Part shown: positions 46,645-58,700 of the stretch, one piece after another
Layout: the number at the start of each line of letters is the position of its first letter
Numbering within the stretch: the stretch's first letter is position 1
From: Lophius americanus
Lineage: Eukaryota; Chordata; Actinopteri; Lophiiformes; Lophiidae
Reading direction: 5' to 3'
Assembly (NCBI GenBank): GCA_037951165.1
Contig: JBBDHG010000015.1
Coordinates: forward strand, 8,288,501-8,352,500
Length of the DNA: 64,000 nt
Notes under the pieces: model-generated
The model's input: only the letters and a program-made list of their open reading frames with translations
What the model was told of the DNA's origin: nothing
The model's database searches: none
Translations under genes and position numbers: made by a program

Positions 46645-46772
46645 ACTGTTGCTCAGGAGATAGAGTGGTGACCACCAATCAGCAGTTTGTTGACTCAATA
46701 CCCAGACTGCCGTTGTAGTCCACATGTCGCAGGGTCCTTGAGCAAGACCCCGAACCCGAATTTTTTTTTTTT
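46645..46772 (+). repeat. tRNA-ended SINE-like teleost repeat, sense copy
   Basis: 'tgttgctcaggagatagagt' is a tRNA-like head with A-box spacing. 'gttgactcaatacccagact' corresponds to the B-box region (GGTTCGATCCC), here decayed. 'cgcagggtccttgagcaaga' and 'ccccgaacccgaa' are the next consensus blocks. A T-run follows at 46761-46771. Same family as the antisense copy at 4965-5146. Confidence 0.7.
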
Positions 46773-46892
46773 AGCACTACTGATTTTTTAGCATCATACT
46801 TGGGGTTGAATTACTGTACAAATAGGATCATTCTGATACATCTGTCAATGCCTTTGTTATAAAACACAGGCCAAGTGAAGCGTAAGACTCAA

Positions 46893-46986
46893 ATAGAATA
46901 GAACGGAATAGAACAGAATAGAATGGAATAGAATGGAATAGAATGGAATAGAATAGAATAGAATAGAATAGAATAGAATAGAATAA
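46893..46986. repeat. (GAATA)n pentanucleotide array, ~94 bp
   Basis: About eighteen GAATA/GGAATA units; the 3' half is pure GAATA, the 5' half contains GGAATA and GAACA variants. Likely length-polymorphic. Confidence 0.95.
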
Positions 46987-47445
46987 AACAAACTTCACGA
47001 ATTCCCATGAGATAATTCAACATGACAGCAGCTCCAACATTTATAAAGGGACAGCAGTGTAATATTGAGGGTTTATTCTGTTAAGGTCTTGGTCAGTGTG
47101 AAAAGCTGCCTTAATCCTCCTCAATAGTCACTACACTGCTTTGCACATGATTTCATCTCAGTGTCCATCTTGCTCAGCCTTATTCACATGTTTATCTCTC
47201 CTCTTTCATATCTCCTGCTGTCTCGCTCTCTCCTCTGACATCACCTCCTGTCTCACTCCTCCATCTTAATCCCCTCTCGGCTTTGCTTCACTCATCTCTC
47301 CTTCTTTGTCTGTTTTCCCCTTGGTGACTCTCTCCATCCCTCCACCTCTCACTCTTGACTTCCTCTCTGTCTGCTTGGCAGAGATGTCTATATCAGGTGG
47401 ACTCCAGTCTGGAGAACTGCAGCCATTCATAGATCCCCCCCCCAT

Positions 47446-47464
47446 CACACACACACACACACGC

Positions 47465-47527
<63 letters not shown>
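47446..47527. repeat. (CA)n microsatellite, ~82 bp
   Basis: Nearly pure CA with two CG substitutions near 47463 and 47469. Preceded by a C-run (47435-47443). The frames across it on both strands (47266-47649) are repeat translations. The pyrimidine-rich flank 47200-47350 contains no exon that I can support. Confidence 0.95.
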
Positions 47528-47529
<2 letters not shown>

Positions 47530-48412
47530 GCTTCGTAATCCACTCAGGGCCGGTAGCAAACATCCTGGCCTGCGGAGGGAGCTCACAATACACTCTGACT
47601 CACACGCACATAAATGTTTCCATGCATATTTTAAGGAGTAGTCTGACATTTCATATGAACGTATGCTGGCTGACTTTATGTGGCCAGATAGTGTTTAAAA
47701 GCAGGGTAACAGCTGGACAAACTCCAGCTAATATGAATTTAGAGCTAGAGATCTGCCTAAACAACCCTTCTAATTCATTCAAGCCTCATACAAAAAAAAA
47801 ACCTCATGGCAATGTGCCCATAATTTACAGGGCAGCCAACCTCTTTGAACATATTTAAGGGAGTTTACACATTTGAAAAAAATGAATGACCAAGTATGAT
47901 TTTGACGGTTTAACATGGACAAAACAGAAATCCTTTTTAGTCAGCTAAAAGCTTAAAGGAAAATACATTTTGTTTAATAATCTGGGAAATCTATTTCCAT
48001 GGATCCAAGGAGAGAGATGTCAGCACCCTCAAAAAGCTTGGACACCAAGGAGGAGAGAGCACATAACCACAGCATCCTGTCGAGACTGTTTTGTACGTAA
48101 TAGGGAATAAGCACTGTAAATATATATATGTGTAAGTATTTCAAAAAGGTTGACTTGAGTTTGAGGACTGAGTGAAAACTCTGGAATGTGTGAGTTTGAG
48201 GAAAGTATTGTAAAAGTGTCTGTAACTATTGCCACCCAACATTTCCAGTAATTTTGGGTGTTTTGGTTTAACACTTGCTTCTCTGTTTCGTTTCTGTGTC
48301 TGCCCAAAAGCCACTGGTATACCTACTCTACTTTTTGTTTTTCCATAATGGAGATCCAGCGAAAGTTCAGTCAGGAAGACTATAAATTACTATACTATAA
48401 ACTATAATTTCC
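47528..48412. other. Unique stretch upstream of the DIRS-like relic
   Basis: No clear identity. The segment 47630-47740 has weak resemblance to a common fish repeat ('ggtaacagct' with neighbouring blocks). The 5' half of the DIRS-like element (gag-like frame and most of the reverse transcriptase) was looked for here and not found, so the element is truncated or too decayed. Confidence 0.45.
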
Positions 48413-48918
48413 AAACAACAAATGCTCTCCCTCCTTGGCCATCTAAATTTCGCCATGCATGTTATTCCCCAAGGACGTTAATTCATGTGCGTACTGCTGA
48501 ATAAAGCCTTGTCAGTGCCCAATCTCCATGAAAAAATCTCATTAGATGAACGCTGCCGCTCTGACCTAAGTTTTCGTGGGATATTTTCAGGGATGGTGGT
48601 TCGCCGGCAATTGGCCGCACATCCTTCCAGTGCCTGATCCCTCCTTCTCTCTAAGATCTTTCCCATTACAGTTGCGTTCCACTTATGGGGTCAATTCTGG
48701 CCTCACAAGAGCATGTATGTCCATTGAGACAACCAAGCAGTCGTTAAGATCAAAAACAAAGGTCGCTCATCCAGCCAAGCAGTTATGCCAATCATGAGAT
48801 TCATTACATGCCATTCGGCCATAACCTTTTTTTTTTATCATAACTGCTGATGATGTGTCAAGCCTTTCTAACACTTTTGCTGATTCTCTGTCCCATTTAA
48901 ATTTTCAGAAATTAAGGA
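48413..48918 (+). mobile_element. DIRS-like retrotransposon, RT/RNase H remnant
   Basis: Frames joined across several breaks follow the end of the reverse transcriptase-RNase H polyprotein of fish DIRS-like elements: SLLGHLNFAMHVIPQGR (about 48427-48477), then VPNLHEKISLDERCRSDL, then a block with LRSFPLQL and a STYG..S string (corresponding to YPI..A..LWG), then VMPIMRFIT and, after a T-run, TFADSLSHLNFQKLRTLCPEA (about 48872-48933), the RNase H end where intact elements have NxxADxLSR. DIRS elements replicate through a circular intermediate and integrate by a tyrosine recombinase. At least one stop (after PQGR) and several frameshifts make it inactive. Confidence 0.75.
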
Positions 48919-49822
48919 CTCTTTGCCCAGAAGCCATTGTTTGTTTTGCTCCCCCATGTTCCTGCAACTAAAACCAGTCTCCATCAGAGTTGTGTCTGCA
49001 TTAATTTATTTCTGCAGGAATGTCCGCCAATTTAAGCCTGAGCACATCAAAAGCTTTGTTGCGGGTATTCGGTTTAATGCTGGATGTCTCGAGCGCTCCT
49101 TTCCAAGCCTGTTTTCAAACCCCTCTACTAAACTGTTATTTAAAAGCATCCGAAAAGCAGGGCCCTCCACTCCTGATGGAGGACTAACAATCAACCTCTC
49201 CACTCTCCATGGGATGCTGTTATGTTTAAGGAAAGGTTGTTTTTCTCCCTATATCGATGCACTTTTAAAGTACTCTTTCCTGTTGGCTTTTTATGGGTTT
49301 TTGAGAAGCAGTGAATTTACCACCTACTCAAATTCTTTTACTCTGACCAAAGATGTTACCTTTTCAGATTTAACCTTCCACAGAGATTTTTACAGACTGG
49401 CTATTAAACTTTCTGAATAAAACACACTTGCTCAATATTCATAGCCTGCATAGACACTGAGTTCTGCCCCTAAAACTCCATGCTTAATTATCTAAGAATC
49501 AGGCCTCCTTCATCCCATCAGGCCTCCTTCATCCCATCCTGATACCCCACTGTTAACACTACAATATGCAAAACGTATTTCCAAATCATGGTTTAGCTAC
49601 CATTTAGCCTTAATTTTTCAGAGGTGCAAAACGTCTCCAAAAATTACTCTGGCAACTCATTCAGGATAGGCATAGAAACATCTGCATCCATTCAAGGTTT
49701 CTAAGCAGCTTATCTTCAGCATCTAGGTTGTTGGTCCTTGTCCACCTTTGTCTCTTACGTGTGCCCCAATACCTCATCTATTCTAGAAGCTCAAAGATCC
49801 CCTAAAACCATAATGCAATGTT
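48919..49822 (+). pseudogene. DIRS-type tyrosine recombinase pseudogene
   Basis: An open segment of about 150 codons (to the stop at 49418-49420) resembles the N-terminal and first catalytic part of DIRS-type tyrosine recombinases. It contains LLAFYGFLRSSEF, with the first catalytic arginine at 49304-49306. After frameshifts the match resumes near 49645 with GNSFRIGIETSAS, the HxxR box with its histidine changed to asparagine, then LQHLGCW and FVSYVCPN with the catalytic tyrosine codon at 49756-49758, ending in a SSILEAQRS-like tail at about 49800. The methionine at 48923 need not be a real start. An 18-19 bp tandem duplication lies at about 49501-49538. Enzyme inactive by mutation; family closer to DIRS1 than to retroviruses. 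Confidence 0.8.
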
Positions 49823-49941
49823 AGCTCAGTATGTATCGGCATATCATTGGTGGTTGGTGTCAGCTAATAAGGTATCTGCTGTATACAACGCAATATATTA
49901 TCTTGAATTTAGTAAATACAGCTTTAATGGAAAAAAAAAAA

Positions 49942-50577
49942 TCACTCACAGGCATTCAGCAGCAAAGTTTTTTATCTAACAGGGCCGTGCCTCACTGGTT
50001 TGCAGCAGTAAAGGTGTTTATGAAAAGATGTGAATTCCTCACAGACATGAAGTAGCGAGGGTATTCATGAAAAAGGGTTCGTGTCTCACAGGCATGCAGC
50101 AGTAAATGTGCTTATGAAAAGAGGTTAATGCAGCACAGGCATGCCGCAGCAAGGTGTTTATGAAGAGGTTCATGCCGCACAGGCATGCAGCTGCAAGATG
50201 TTTATGAAAGAGGTTCATTCCTCACAGGCATGCAGCAGCAATGGTGTTTTTGAAAAGAGGTTCATGTCTCACAGGCAGGCAGCAGCAAAGGTGTTAACTT
50301 AAGAGGTACATGCCTCACAGGTATGCAGCAGCACAAATGTTTATGGAAAGAGGTTCATGTCTCAGAGGCAGTAAGCAGCACAGAGAATTATGAAAAGAGG
50401 TTCATGCTTCACAGGCATGCAGCACGAAAGGTATTTATGAAAAGAGGTTCATGCCTCACAGGTTTGCAGCATTACAGATGTTTATGAAAAGAGGTTCATG
50501 CCTCACAGGTTTGCAGCATTACAGATGTTTATGAAAAGAGGTTCATGCCTCTCAGGCATGCAGCAGCAAATGTTTAT
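49942..50577 (+). repeat. Minisatellite, ~48 bp units, about 13 copies
   Basis: Units follow the pattern 'gaaaagaggttcatgcctca' then 'caggcatgcagcagcaaagg' then 'tgtttat'. The first units are the most diverged. The two near 50430-50545 are almost identical, which suggests recent duplication there. The array begins about 120 bp after the end of the DIRS recombinase relic. The plus-strand frame 49831-50055 only reads into the array. Unit length varies by 1-5 bases, so no coding repeat is indicated. Confidence 0.9.
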
Positions 50578-52735
50578 ATTACTTCAAATTCTTCTGATCT
50601 CTGTGTCGCTTACTATCTAGCTACTCTTCCCCACAGATTATCTTGGTTGCAGTGCGTCCTGGTCTGGTCGTTCTCCAGCTCGGTTTGTAAAAAACTTTGG
50701 GGTGTATTTCAAACCTCAGGCTGATTGACAGGTAACTTAACCCTTCATTTTTGGGGCTCTATATATTCTGCTGCCGCTCAGAACTGATGGCTAAGCGTGA
50801 TCAGAACTCCCCCGCCGAGCCTGAGCACCAAAGATTTTAAATTCATGATTTTGCACATTGTTAAACAAACGATCTATCCTTCATTTCGATTGTTCTTCTC
50901 GATTGTTCATTCTGGATTGTTAAATAAACACTCTTAACCATTGATTTTATAGTCCTTCCTGATTGAAATGCATTGCTCGGACGACTTGGCAATTGTCTTT
51001 TCTGTTGCGACTGTTTTCCCCGGCTACGCTACTGCTGACTTAACTCATATGGATGGGAAACTCATATCTGTCTCAGCTTATACTTGGTCCTTTCTCTTAA
51101 GAAGTTTTGATTTACTCATTTGATTAATTAATAATAACCTCCCAATTGGACTTATATTCAACTAGAACTATGGCACTTGGTCTTCATGTTTTTCATTCCA
51201 GGATCTATCAATATGTGGAATTTTGGGGTGATTTTTTTTGACGTCTCCAGACGCTGTACTTTGACAAATCTTGATGAAATTTGATAAAAAATCTACTCAA
51301 ATCATAGAGGATGAAAATAAATCAACATTTTTTTCCGGCTCTGAAGACGTCCCTATGATGTTATTCAGTAACAGTCAAAGCACCACCTGTTGACAAAAGA
51401 AAGTAAGCCTCATTGAAATGATATTATTATCATTGAATGATAATGTAAAGATGTAAGTTCAGCTGTCATATTTGTGTCTAAATGCAAGTGATAAACAGCC
51501 CAGTGGCAGCTGGCCAGGAATGAGGGCCTGTTCAACACTGCTTGCAGCTAAAATAGTATAAATCCCCTCATTCCAATTATTAATCAAAATATAGATGAAT
51601 ATAACTAATTCCAGCAATGATTATCCAACTGACTGTAAGAAATGTGTGACTTGAGGGAGGCAGTCCGGAATAATCCAAGGAACTATGTTAAAAAATACTT
51701 TATTAGTTTAAATACTAAATACTCAGATAGCAAACACATTCTAAATCCAAAGAAAAAAAAGGAAAAAAGTGAAAGCATGCAAATTACCTCCAAATTTAGT
51801 TGAATCTACTCAGCTGGATTTGATGTTAGGGGCGATGGATGGATGAAGAAACCATGAAAATGTGCGTCTAACAGTCACAGAAATCAACACGTCCAACAGT
51901 GGCAGAATTTAATCGCTCTAGTAAATCACTTATTTCAACAACAGCGTCTCGTCTGAAGCTACTGGAGCTTTTGATTGAGTTAGGCATGCTTGAACACACA
52001 CACACACACACATACACACACACCCACACACATGGGTGCACCAGCAAACACCTGCCCAGGTCATAACACCTGTGTTTGTGTGCCTGCTATTTACAGTCAG
52101 GCGTGGTGCAGCGCTGCAGGCTAGCAGGGCATTGTGTTCATCGTTTCACGCCGCGTCGCCTGTCCTTCACATCACAAAGAGGCGGCCAACACACACTCGC
52201 TCTGACAGCTACACACACAAACACACACACACACAGGCTGCAGACAAACGTGGACTGGAATTTTACTCTATTGAAATGGTTTGGCAGAATTTAGGATTTA
52301 ACTGTGATAGTGAATTGTTTGTTTGTCTGCAGATTTTATTCCCACAAAATTGTAAAAAGAAATCCTCTGGCCAAACTTAGACATTTTAGGGGTATGAAGA
52401 AGACAGTGTAGCAAAATTCATTAAGGATTCTCTGAATTAAAATGGTATTGAATAATTCTTCTGTTTTGGACTTTATTTTGACATACAATCAGAGGTCAAA
52501 GGAAAGGGCTTCTGACACTTCCTACCTTTGCAGTATCCTTAATCCAGGGGTGCGGTGAGTCAACGCTCTTCCCCCCTGAAGAGCTCTGAGCCATCCAACC
52601 ACCAGAAATATTAAACTAATAATTATAGTGACATAAAAAGTAACTATATGTGGATTTTCTACATTGTATTAAGGACTTTACATTTTTAAGTTTATTTCAT
52701 TTCCATTTATGTTATGTCTTGTGTTTATTTTCCTC

Positions 52736-52792
<57 letters not shown>

Positions 52793-52904
52793 TTATCATT
52801 TTGATTTATTTGTTCTTGATTTATTTTATTATTACATCGGCTATCATATTCAATCCAATGGAATTTGTTAACTTATGTTTTCTTAGATATTTTAGAGGGG
52901 TCTC
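50578..52904. other. Mostly unique stretch with CA and TA microsatellites
   Basis: The 50578-50990 part follows the minisatellite and may be the 3' region of the DIRS-like element; it contains 'gttaaataaacactcttaac', but no inverted terminal repeat was identified. CA runs lie at 51993-52031 and 52210-52235. A (TA)n run at 52739-52784 is followed by a T-run. Frames at 52036-52380 and 52650-52923 are repeat-driven. Confidence 0.55.
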
Positions 52905-53320
52905 AAATCCTCAATCTCCCTGATTGAAATCCTCAAATTAAATTTGAAGTTATTTCTGAAGGAAAGTGTTTTTCATAGAAAGCGCTCCAATCGGTCTGTA
53001 GAAATATGATTAATACACGATAGACCTCCTTGTGTTGATTCATGTGCACCAATTTTGATTAAATTGGATCGATTAGAAAGTTATTAGTTAGTAACAGTGT
53101 GAAAAGCTCTTGCTAGTGAGTAAATTACGAACCGTTAGAGTAAAATATGATATATTAAAGATAGATTTCCTCAAGGCGATTCTTATACACCAATTTCGAA
53201 ATAAATCAGACCAACAGTTGCTAAGTTTTGGCTCTAAAACTTTTGGAGATAAATCTCCCCTTAGTATCGGAAATACACAAGTGACCTTTCCCATAATCAA
53301 TCTGGTGACTTTTCAGGGAT
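52905..53320 (+). repeat. R1 dispersed repeat, sense copy 3
   Basis: Contains 'tgattgaaatcctcaaatta' (52921-52940), 'gtgtttttcatagaaagcgc', a middle part with 'gagtaaaatatgatata', then 'cagaccaacagttgctaagt' (53208-53227) and 'aacttttggagataaatctc' (53239-53258). Two internal segments are partly repeated (52990-53070 and 53125-53210), suggesting two overlapping copies. The core before 52905 is decayed. Confidence 0.6.
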
Positions 53321-53539
53321 GTAAATATATTGACTCTTACTGTCTTTCTATTTGTTTAAGAGAAAGTGCAAACTAAATATTCAGTATTTATTTTTTCCAA
53401 AACAGTTTGCATTGGGGTAATTGAAGCCCCTCTGCATACTGCAAGAGTGAGCGTGAAAGCATCATTTATTAACCCAATAAGATCCAGACTCATTTCTACC
53501 TGATTGAAAACTATGTGGGATATAAAAGACCTTAGTGCG

Positions 53540-53810
53540 AGGAATGACTAGATTGGTTTTTGAAAATACTTTTTTATATGGGAGCTTTATCTCCAAAAGT
53601 TTTTGGGCAATTATTTTTCAATTACTGGTCAAATTTAGTGTAAACTTGATGCATATGAATCAACGTAAGGCAAATTATCTATTATATATCATATTTTACT
53701 CTAATAGTTTAGATTTCACTAGGGGAAGCTTTTTTACGGAAAATACAAGTTCTTTTAGGGGAATTGCTTGCGCAATGGTGGGGATTGGTGACTTTTTTTG
53801 GATATACACT
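53540..53810 (-). repeat. R1 dispersed repeat, antisense copy facing sense copy 3
   Basis: 'gggagctttatctccaaaag' (53581-53600), 'ttactggtcaaatttagtgt', 'gatgcatatgaatcaacgta', 'tttactctaatagttta' and 'ggggaattgcttgcgcaatg' then 'gtggggattggtgac' are the reverse complement of the R1 order. With the copy at 52905-53320 it forms an imperfect inverted pair around a ~220 bp spacer. Confidence 0.6.
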
Positions 53811-55461
53811 TGCTGTGGGTGACAACAAAGATTGAACACTTTACATTACAGAAATAGAATGATGTTACCAAAATCAAATTATTTAATGGCAAGTTTTTCA
53901 AATGTTTTTATCAGAATTAATTTAGTAGACTATAGCAGAGTTAGTAAGGCAATAGGTGTATATCGTGGATTTAAATTGATACATTTAATAACATAAATCA
54001 ACCTGAAAATCAATAAAAAAATAAAAAAATACAGGTATATAAGAAACTTTTATAGTAATGTAGAGGCTTGTGAAACCTGTGTCATCACGGTTTCTTTTGG
54101 GCAAATAGCAGAGACATCCTCAATAAAAGTTCAATTCAAGTTTCTGGCTATTTTGTGGTGTTTTGGTGAAGATATGACTTTTTCTGTTTCTAGCTAGCTT
54201 ACTGGCATATTTATTGCGTATTCTGCTTTCTTTTCCTCATTTTCATTTCATAATAAATCTGCCTAAATCTATCTGTAGAGCAGACTGTCTGATTTAGCAG
54301 CACTTAGTGCTGCCAGGCCATGAACAACCAAGGCCTTCGTAGGTCCTTTAGATTGGAAAAATTACTCTATGACTCCCTTATGATGCACATTTCATACAGG
54401 AGATTTCCAGTGTATGATGTGAAAATTGTTACATACAATATTTTTCTGACTTTGGGCCAATCCCCAATTAGAAAAGGTAATCATTTTGGCCTCACCCTCT
54501 TGTGACCCAGACCAAACTTCTACAGGGTTCAGAAAATGTTGCCTGCTACTCTTCCTCCTTTTACAGCCACTGAATGTTTGTTTTTTGGTCTCACAAAACC
54601 TTAAAGACAGAATGGTATTCTGGGGTTTCATCTTTGTTTAGTTACTCAGACTGTGTTTACTGATACTGATGCATTCCTGTGTGTGAGAGCAGAAATATTT
54701 AATAAAGCAGATCCTGGATTTGCATGCTGAGGCTGTTCAAGGAGGAGGAGCTGAATACCACATACACAAACTCAAATACACAAACACACACACACAAACT
54801 CACATACACAAACACACCAGGAGCTGGAGTTAGACAACAGGAATGGTGGAGTGTAGTAGTAGGACTGGTTGTGTTCTATCCTTTCAGCTGCGACCCAGGG
54901 ATAAAGTGTTGCCACTAGATTACAGCAGGTAGAGGTTCATGTGCCGGAACGAGGCTGCTGAAACATGAGATGAGTCACTCACAGAGTGAACACACTACCT
55001 GAATAATATGTCCGAAGGAAGAACTTGAAAAAGATATCCAGTTGACAGTTAATCTTGAGTGGACCAAACAGTGAATCAGAGAAGCAAGAAAATAACTGCA
55101 GTAGGTTGTGTAGGTGACAGTGAGAGCGTTTCTGTCTTCAGGCCATCAAAGCTGACGTCACTGACTTATCACGGCGTTTGATTGATCGCTTATTGATGGC
55201 AGGGACTGAATGAGCACTTGTAGCAAGAAAACGTTTGTCACCTTTTAATTTGAGAAATTAAGCCAAGAGATACATAAATGAAAGGTGAAAAGTCAGGTTG
55301 GAAGTTTTTGCAACTTTTTTTTTTCCAAATGTGGATCATAGCAAATGTGTGATCTGCTATAAAGACAGTGGATTAAGATTTTCTAATAAGTTTCATTTTG
55401 GCTTTGGATAAATAAAAGAAAACATGAAACTATAAGCCTATTCTTTCCGTCTCCGACAGCA
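53811..55461. other. Unique stretch with a CA microsatellite
   Basis: A compound CA/AACT array occupies about 54757-54817. The frames around 54320-54631 lie opposite each other and match nothing known. No transposon recognised. Confidence 0.55.
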
Positions 55462-55780
55462 AGGTTATTTCCCCGAAAGGTCCCCAATCCCCCGTGTTGT
55501 ACAAGCCATCATCCAGATTGAACTCCTCAAATTAAATTTGAAGATATGTCAACAGTAGTTTTTCATAAAGATAGCACCCAGAAGTCAGTAAAATATAAAC
55601 TACGAGAATAAAGTGTTGTCTATGCAAGATAGATCTCCTCGAGTCGATTCATATACACCAAATTTGTAGTAGAATTTATGGCCTGAATTATTTGGAAATA
55701 AAGCTCCCCCTGGTGTTAAAAATATTGTACACATCTTTCCCAGAATCAATCTAGTTATTCCTCACACTACGGTCTATGTT
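55462..55780 (+). repeat. R1 dispersed repeat, sense copy 4
   Basis: Best core in the window: 'tttccccgaaaggtccccaa' then 'tcccccgtgttgtacaagcc', 'gattgaactcctcaaattaa', 'atttgaagatatgtcaacag', 'gattcatatacaccaaattt', 'atggcctgaattatttggaa' and 'ataaagctccccctggtgtt'. It continues to at least 55765 ('cagaatcaatctagttattc'). The minus-strand frame 55751-56050 overlaps only its end and is not supported. Confidence 0.65.
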
Positions 55781-58700
55781 GGTAAAAAATTTGAAAATGA
55801 TGCAAAAAATTGTTTGAGTTATGTCAGGAAAATAGGGTTTCTCGTAAAAAAGTATTTGCATCAATTTTGGACTAAATTTGTTTGGAGATTGTTTGGAGCA
55901 TTCGATCTGGAAATAAACTAGTTTGAAGCTTGAGAAATGGACTAGCACAGGGATCCGAGCAATTTTGACAAAGAAAAAATGATTCAGAGCATCTCCAGAA
56001 CTGCAGGTCTTGCTGGGTGTTCCTGTTCTGAAGTAGTTAGTACCTGCCACAGAAGATCAAAACTACTTGCTACTGTGGACCCAATGAAAAGTCACACCAT
56101 AATAGTCATATCCCTACTTTACTTTTTGTGTAAAGTATTATATTAACATTCATCCAATCAGTTACTTGATTTTAGTTTTTTTATTTTGTTAACACTGATG
56201 CTTCCCAGCGGCAATAAATATTCATAAATATTGGCTTTTCCACTGTTTTGAAATAAAAAAACGTGATATGGTGATTAAATTGACGAAATTCTCTTTCGCG
56301 TCAGGAATAAGTCTGTGGACACTTATTCATTTTTAGTTTTTAGTCAAGCATTAACCCTTCATTTGGGACTTAATCTATTTTAGATATTAAGCCAAGTCAA
56401 GAGAAACTAGATAATGAGAGAATTTGAAGGCAGATTACATTTATTGTGAACAGGAGGACAGGGTTCTGGCACTTTGGATCCCAGCAGGAAGAAGTCACCA
56501 TGGTGAGTCATCCTGTGATCCTTTGTCTTTCCCCTGGAGGAGAATAACTTGTGGTGATTGGTGATGGTGATATGATGAAGCTGAGAAAAAGCATATGCAC
56601 TGTGATTGTCGACTGGAATGACGTGTTTAGTTTCTGGAAGGGATATTTATATCATGACACAGTAATTAGTCTGACCCTGGCCAAAATGTTGAGTTAAGGG
56701 GCGCTATTTACTTCTAGTCATCGTCTTGGCCACGTAGTGAAATGCATTGCCTCGGAAAAATCTGGTATATTGAATTAGGATTGAAAACGCCATATTTTAA
56801 AATTCTCTGAATGTAAATTTGTTTATTTTTATTGTGAATACCATGTTGTCACACTCAGTGAATCTCCTCAGCCTCTATACTGAGCCGAAACCTGCAGCCA
56901 ATCAGGGCTCAGCAGATTCAGAGTCAGTCTCCTCTGCACAGCCAAGCATGCAGCATCACCCGTCTTCACATTTATATGAAGAATTAGCCAAGGGTGACAT
57001 TAGAGCCTCGGCATTTCACGGACTGACACACAACACACATATTTATGCACTCACATGCGCACTCATATGAACGCACCGTAGTGCTGCCGAAACACACGGG
57101 GCAAGGCAGCAATATGCTAACGCATGTAGCAGATAGTTGGAGAGGCTACAAGGCTGTAGAGCATCATTAAATGAGGTGAGCTTTTTTAGTCAAAGCGGCT
57201 AAAATATGTTCCGGGGAGGTGAGCATGAAAAAGAAAACATGGGAGGCCAGTTTTCTATGAATATTTTGGAAGGCTATAAATATGAATAGAGCCAGGGTTT
57301 GTTAAATAACCCTTCCCCCAGCACACCCACACACACCCACAGCTGTCCCTCCCCTGACTCTCCCTCTGCATACATTCAGTCTTCTTCATTGACTTTCTTC
57401 ATCGATCCGGGCCCCTCCAGCGCTCGTCGTCGCCGCCGCTGGTTGATGTAACGCGCAATTGTAAACAATTGCTGTGGAATTTGGACAGTAAGGCTCTGAC
57501 GCCAGATTTGGAAAATTAGGAGAATCTCAGATAAGATCAGGTAAGATCTGGGATTTGTGTAAGCTTGTTGATTAATTGGACTATTTGGGGCCATTTTCAA
57601 AGGAATGCTCCACTCAAAGTCAGAATCACCATGCAGTCCTGCACGGCTTCAGTTAAATGTATGTGGCAGTCGAGGCACAGAACTTGGAGTGAAAATATTA
57701 TTTCATTTTTCATGTGTGCACATTGTTATTTCTTGTAAATAAAATAGGCAAATATTCTATGAAAATAGACATTTACACTAATACAACTGTAATTTACAAG
57801 GGAATAAAACATTTTACGGTTAGTACATATTACGTAAGGTGATAAATTTGTATGGAGAAGAATTCACTAAATCTCAGATAAGAGTCTCACGTTATTAGAA
57901 AAATATATTATTAGATTTTCTTATTATTATTCATGTATTTTTTGCCAAGGTATCAACTTCGGTCATTTTTAAGGGATTGGTAAATCAGACTACATTCTAT
58001 TTACAATGTGTAAATTGTTTGACGATAAGTAGAAGAGTATCAATAAAAAAACAGAAATTTCATGATTGTATGATAATAACATCATATCTTGATATCATAT
58101 ATGATGTCATATAGAGGGGTCCCATTTATGATTTCAATAACTTATCAGAAGAGAAAAGAAACAACATGAATGTTCTTACATAACAGTGTTGAAAGAATTA
58201 AGTAGTTGCATCTTAGAGAATTGAAAGAAGGGGGTTTCATTGCATTAATGTTAAGTGTTTGTGGATTACATGACTTTTTAGTAAATATCACTAAAATCAA
58301 CACTATTTTGTTTCGTACATGCAACATAATTGTGTCTAATAAATGAAACATGGGTGTAATTCGCATTGCATGAGTGTTTTTATGTTGGAACTAGATAGTT
58401 GCATCTTTGACAAAAGAAGGGGATTTTTTATTCAGCCTGGTTTCTTGGGACCAGTTGACATAATTAATTCGATATGATGTTTTAGTTCATTAAGTGTATC
58501 ACCAAATATTGCAAAAATAAAAACTTTATGACGCAAAACAAAAGGAAAAGTCCTTATATAGCTCTCAGAGCTGTGGTGCATCTCATCCCATCACAATTGA
58601 CTACATTCTAAGTTATGTGCTAAGGTGTTTGACTCCCAGGGAATGAGACCGGGTCGGGTAGCCCACTGAACAAAGAGTGTGGGAGCGAACAGCAGCTCTC

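Noticed and set aside
47266..47649. 127-codon minus and 111-codon plus frames
   Set aside because: Both run through the (CA)n array and its pyrimidine-rich flank; the translations are repeat products.
48000..48310. LINE C-terminal remnant on the minus strand near the DIRS relic
   Set aside because: A weak resemblance to the end of a LINE protein was seen in the frame 48029-48307, but motifs could not be aligned in order.
49942..50577. CRISPR-like array because of ~48 bp periodicity
   Set aside because: The whole unit is repeated, there are no unique spacers, and the surrounding sequence is eukaryotic.
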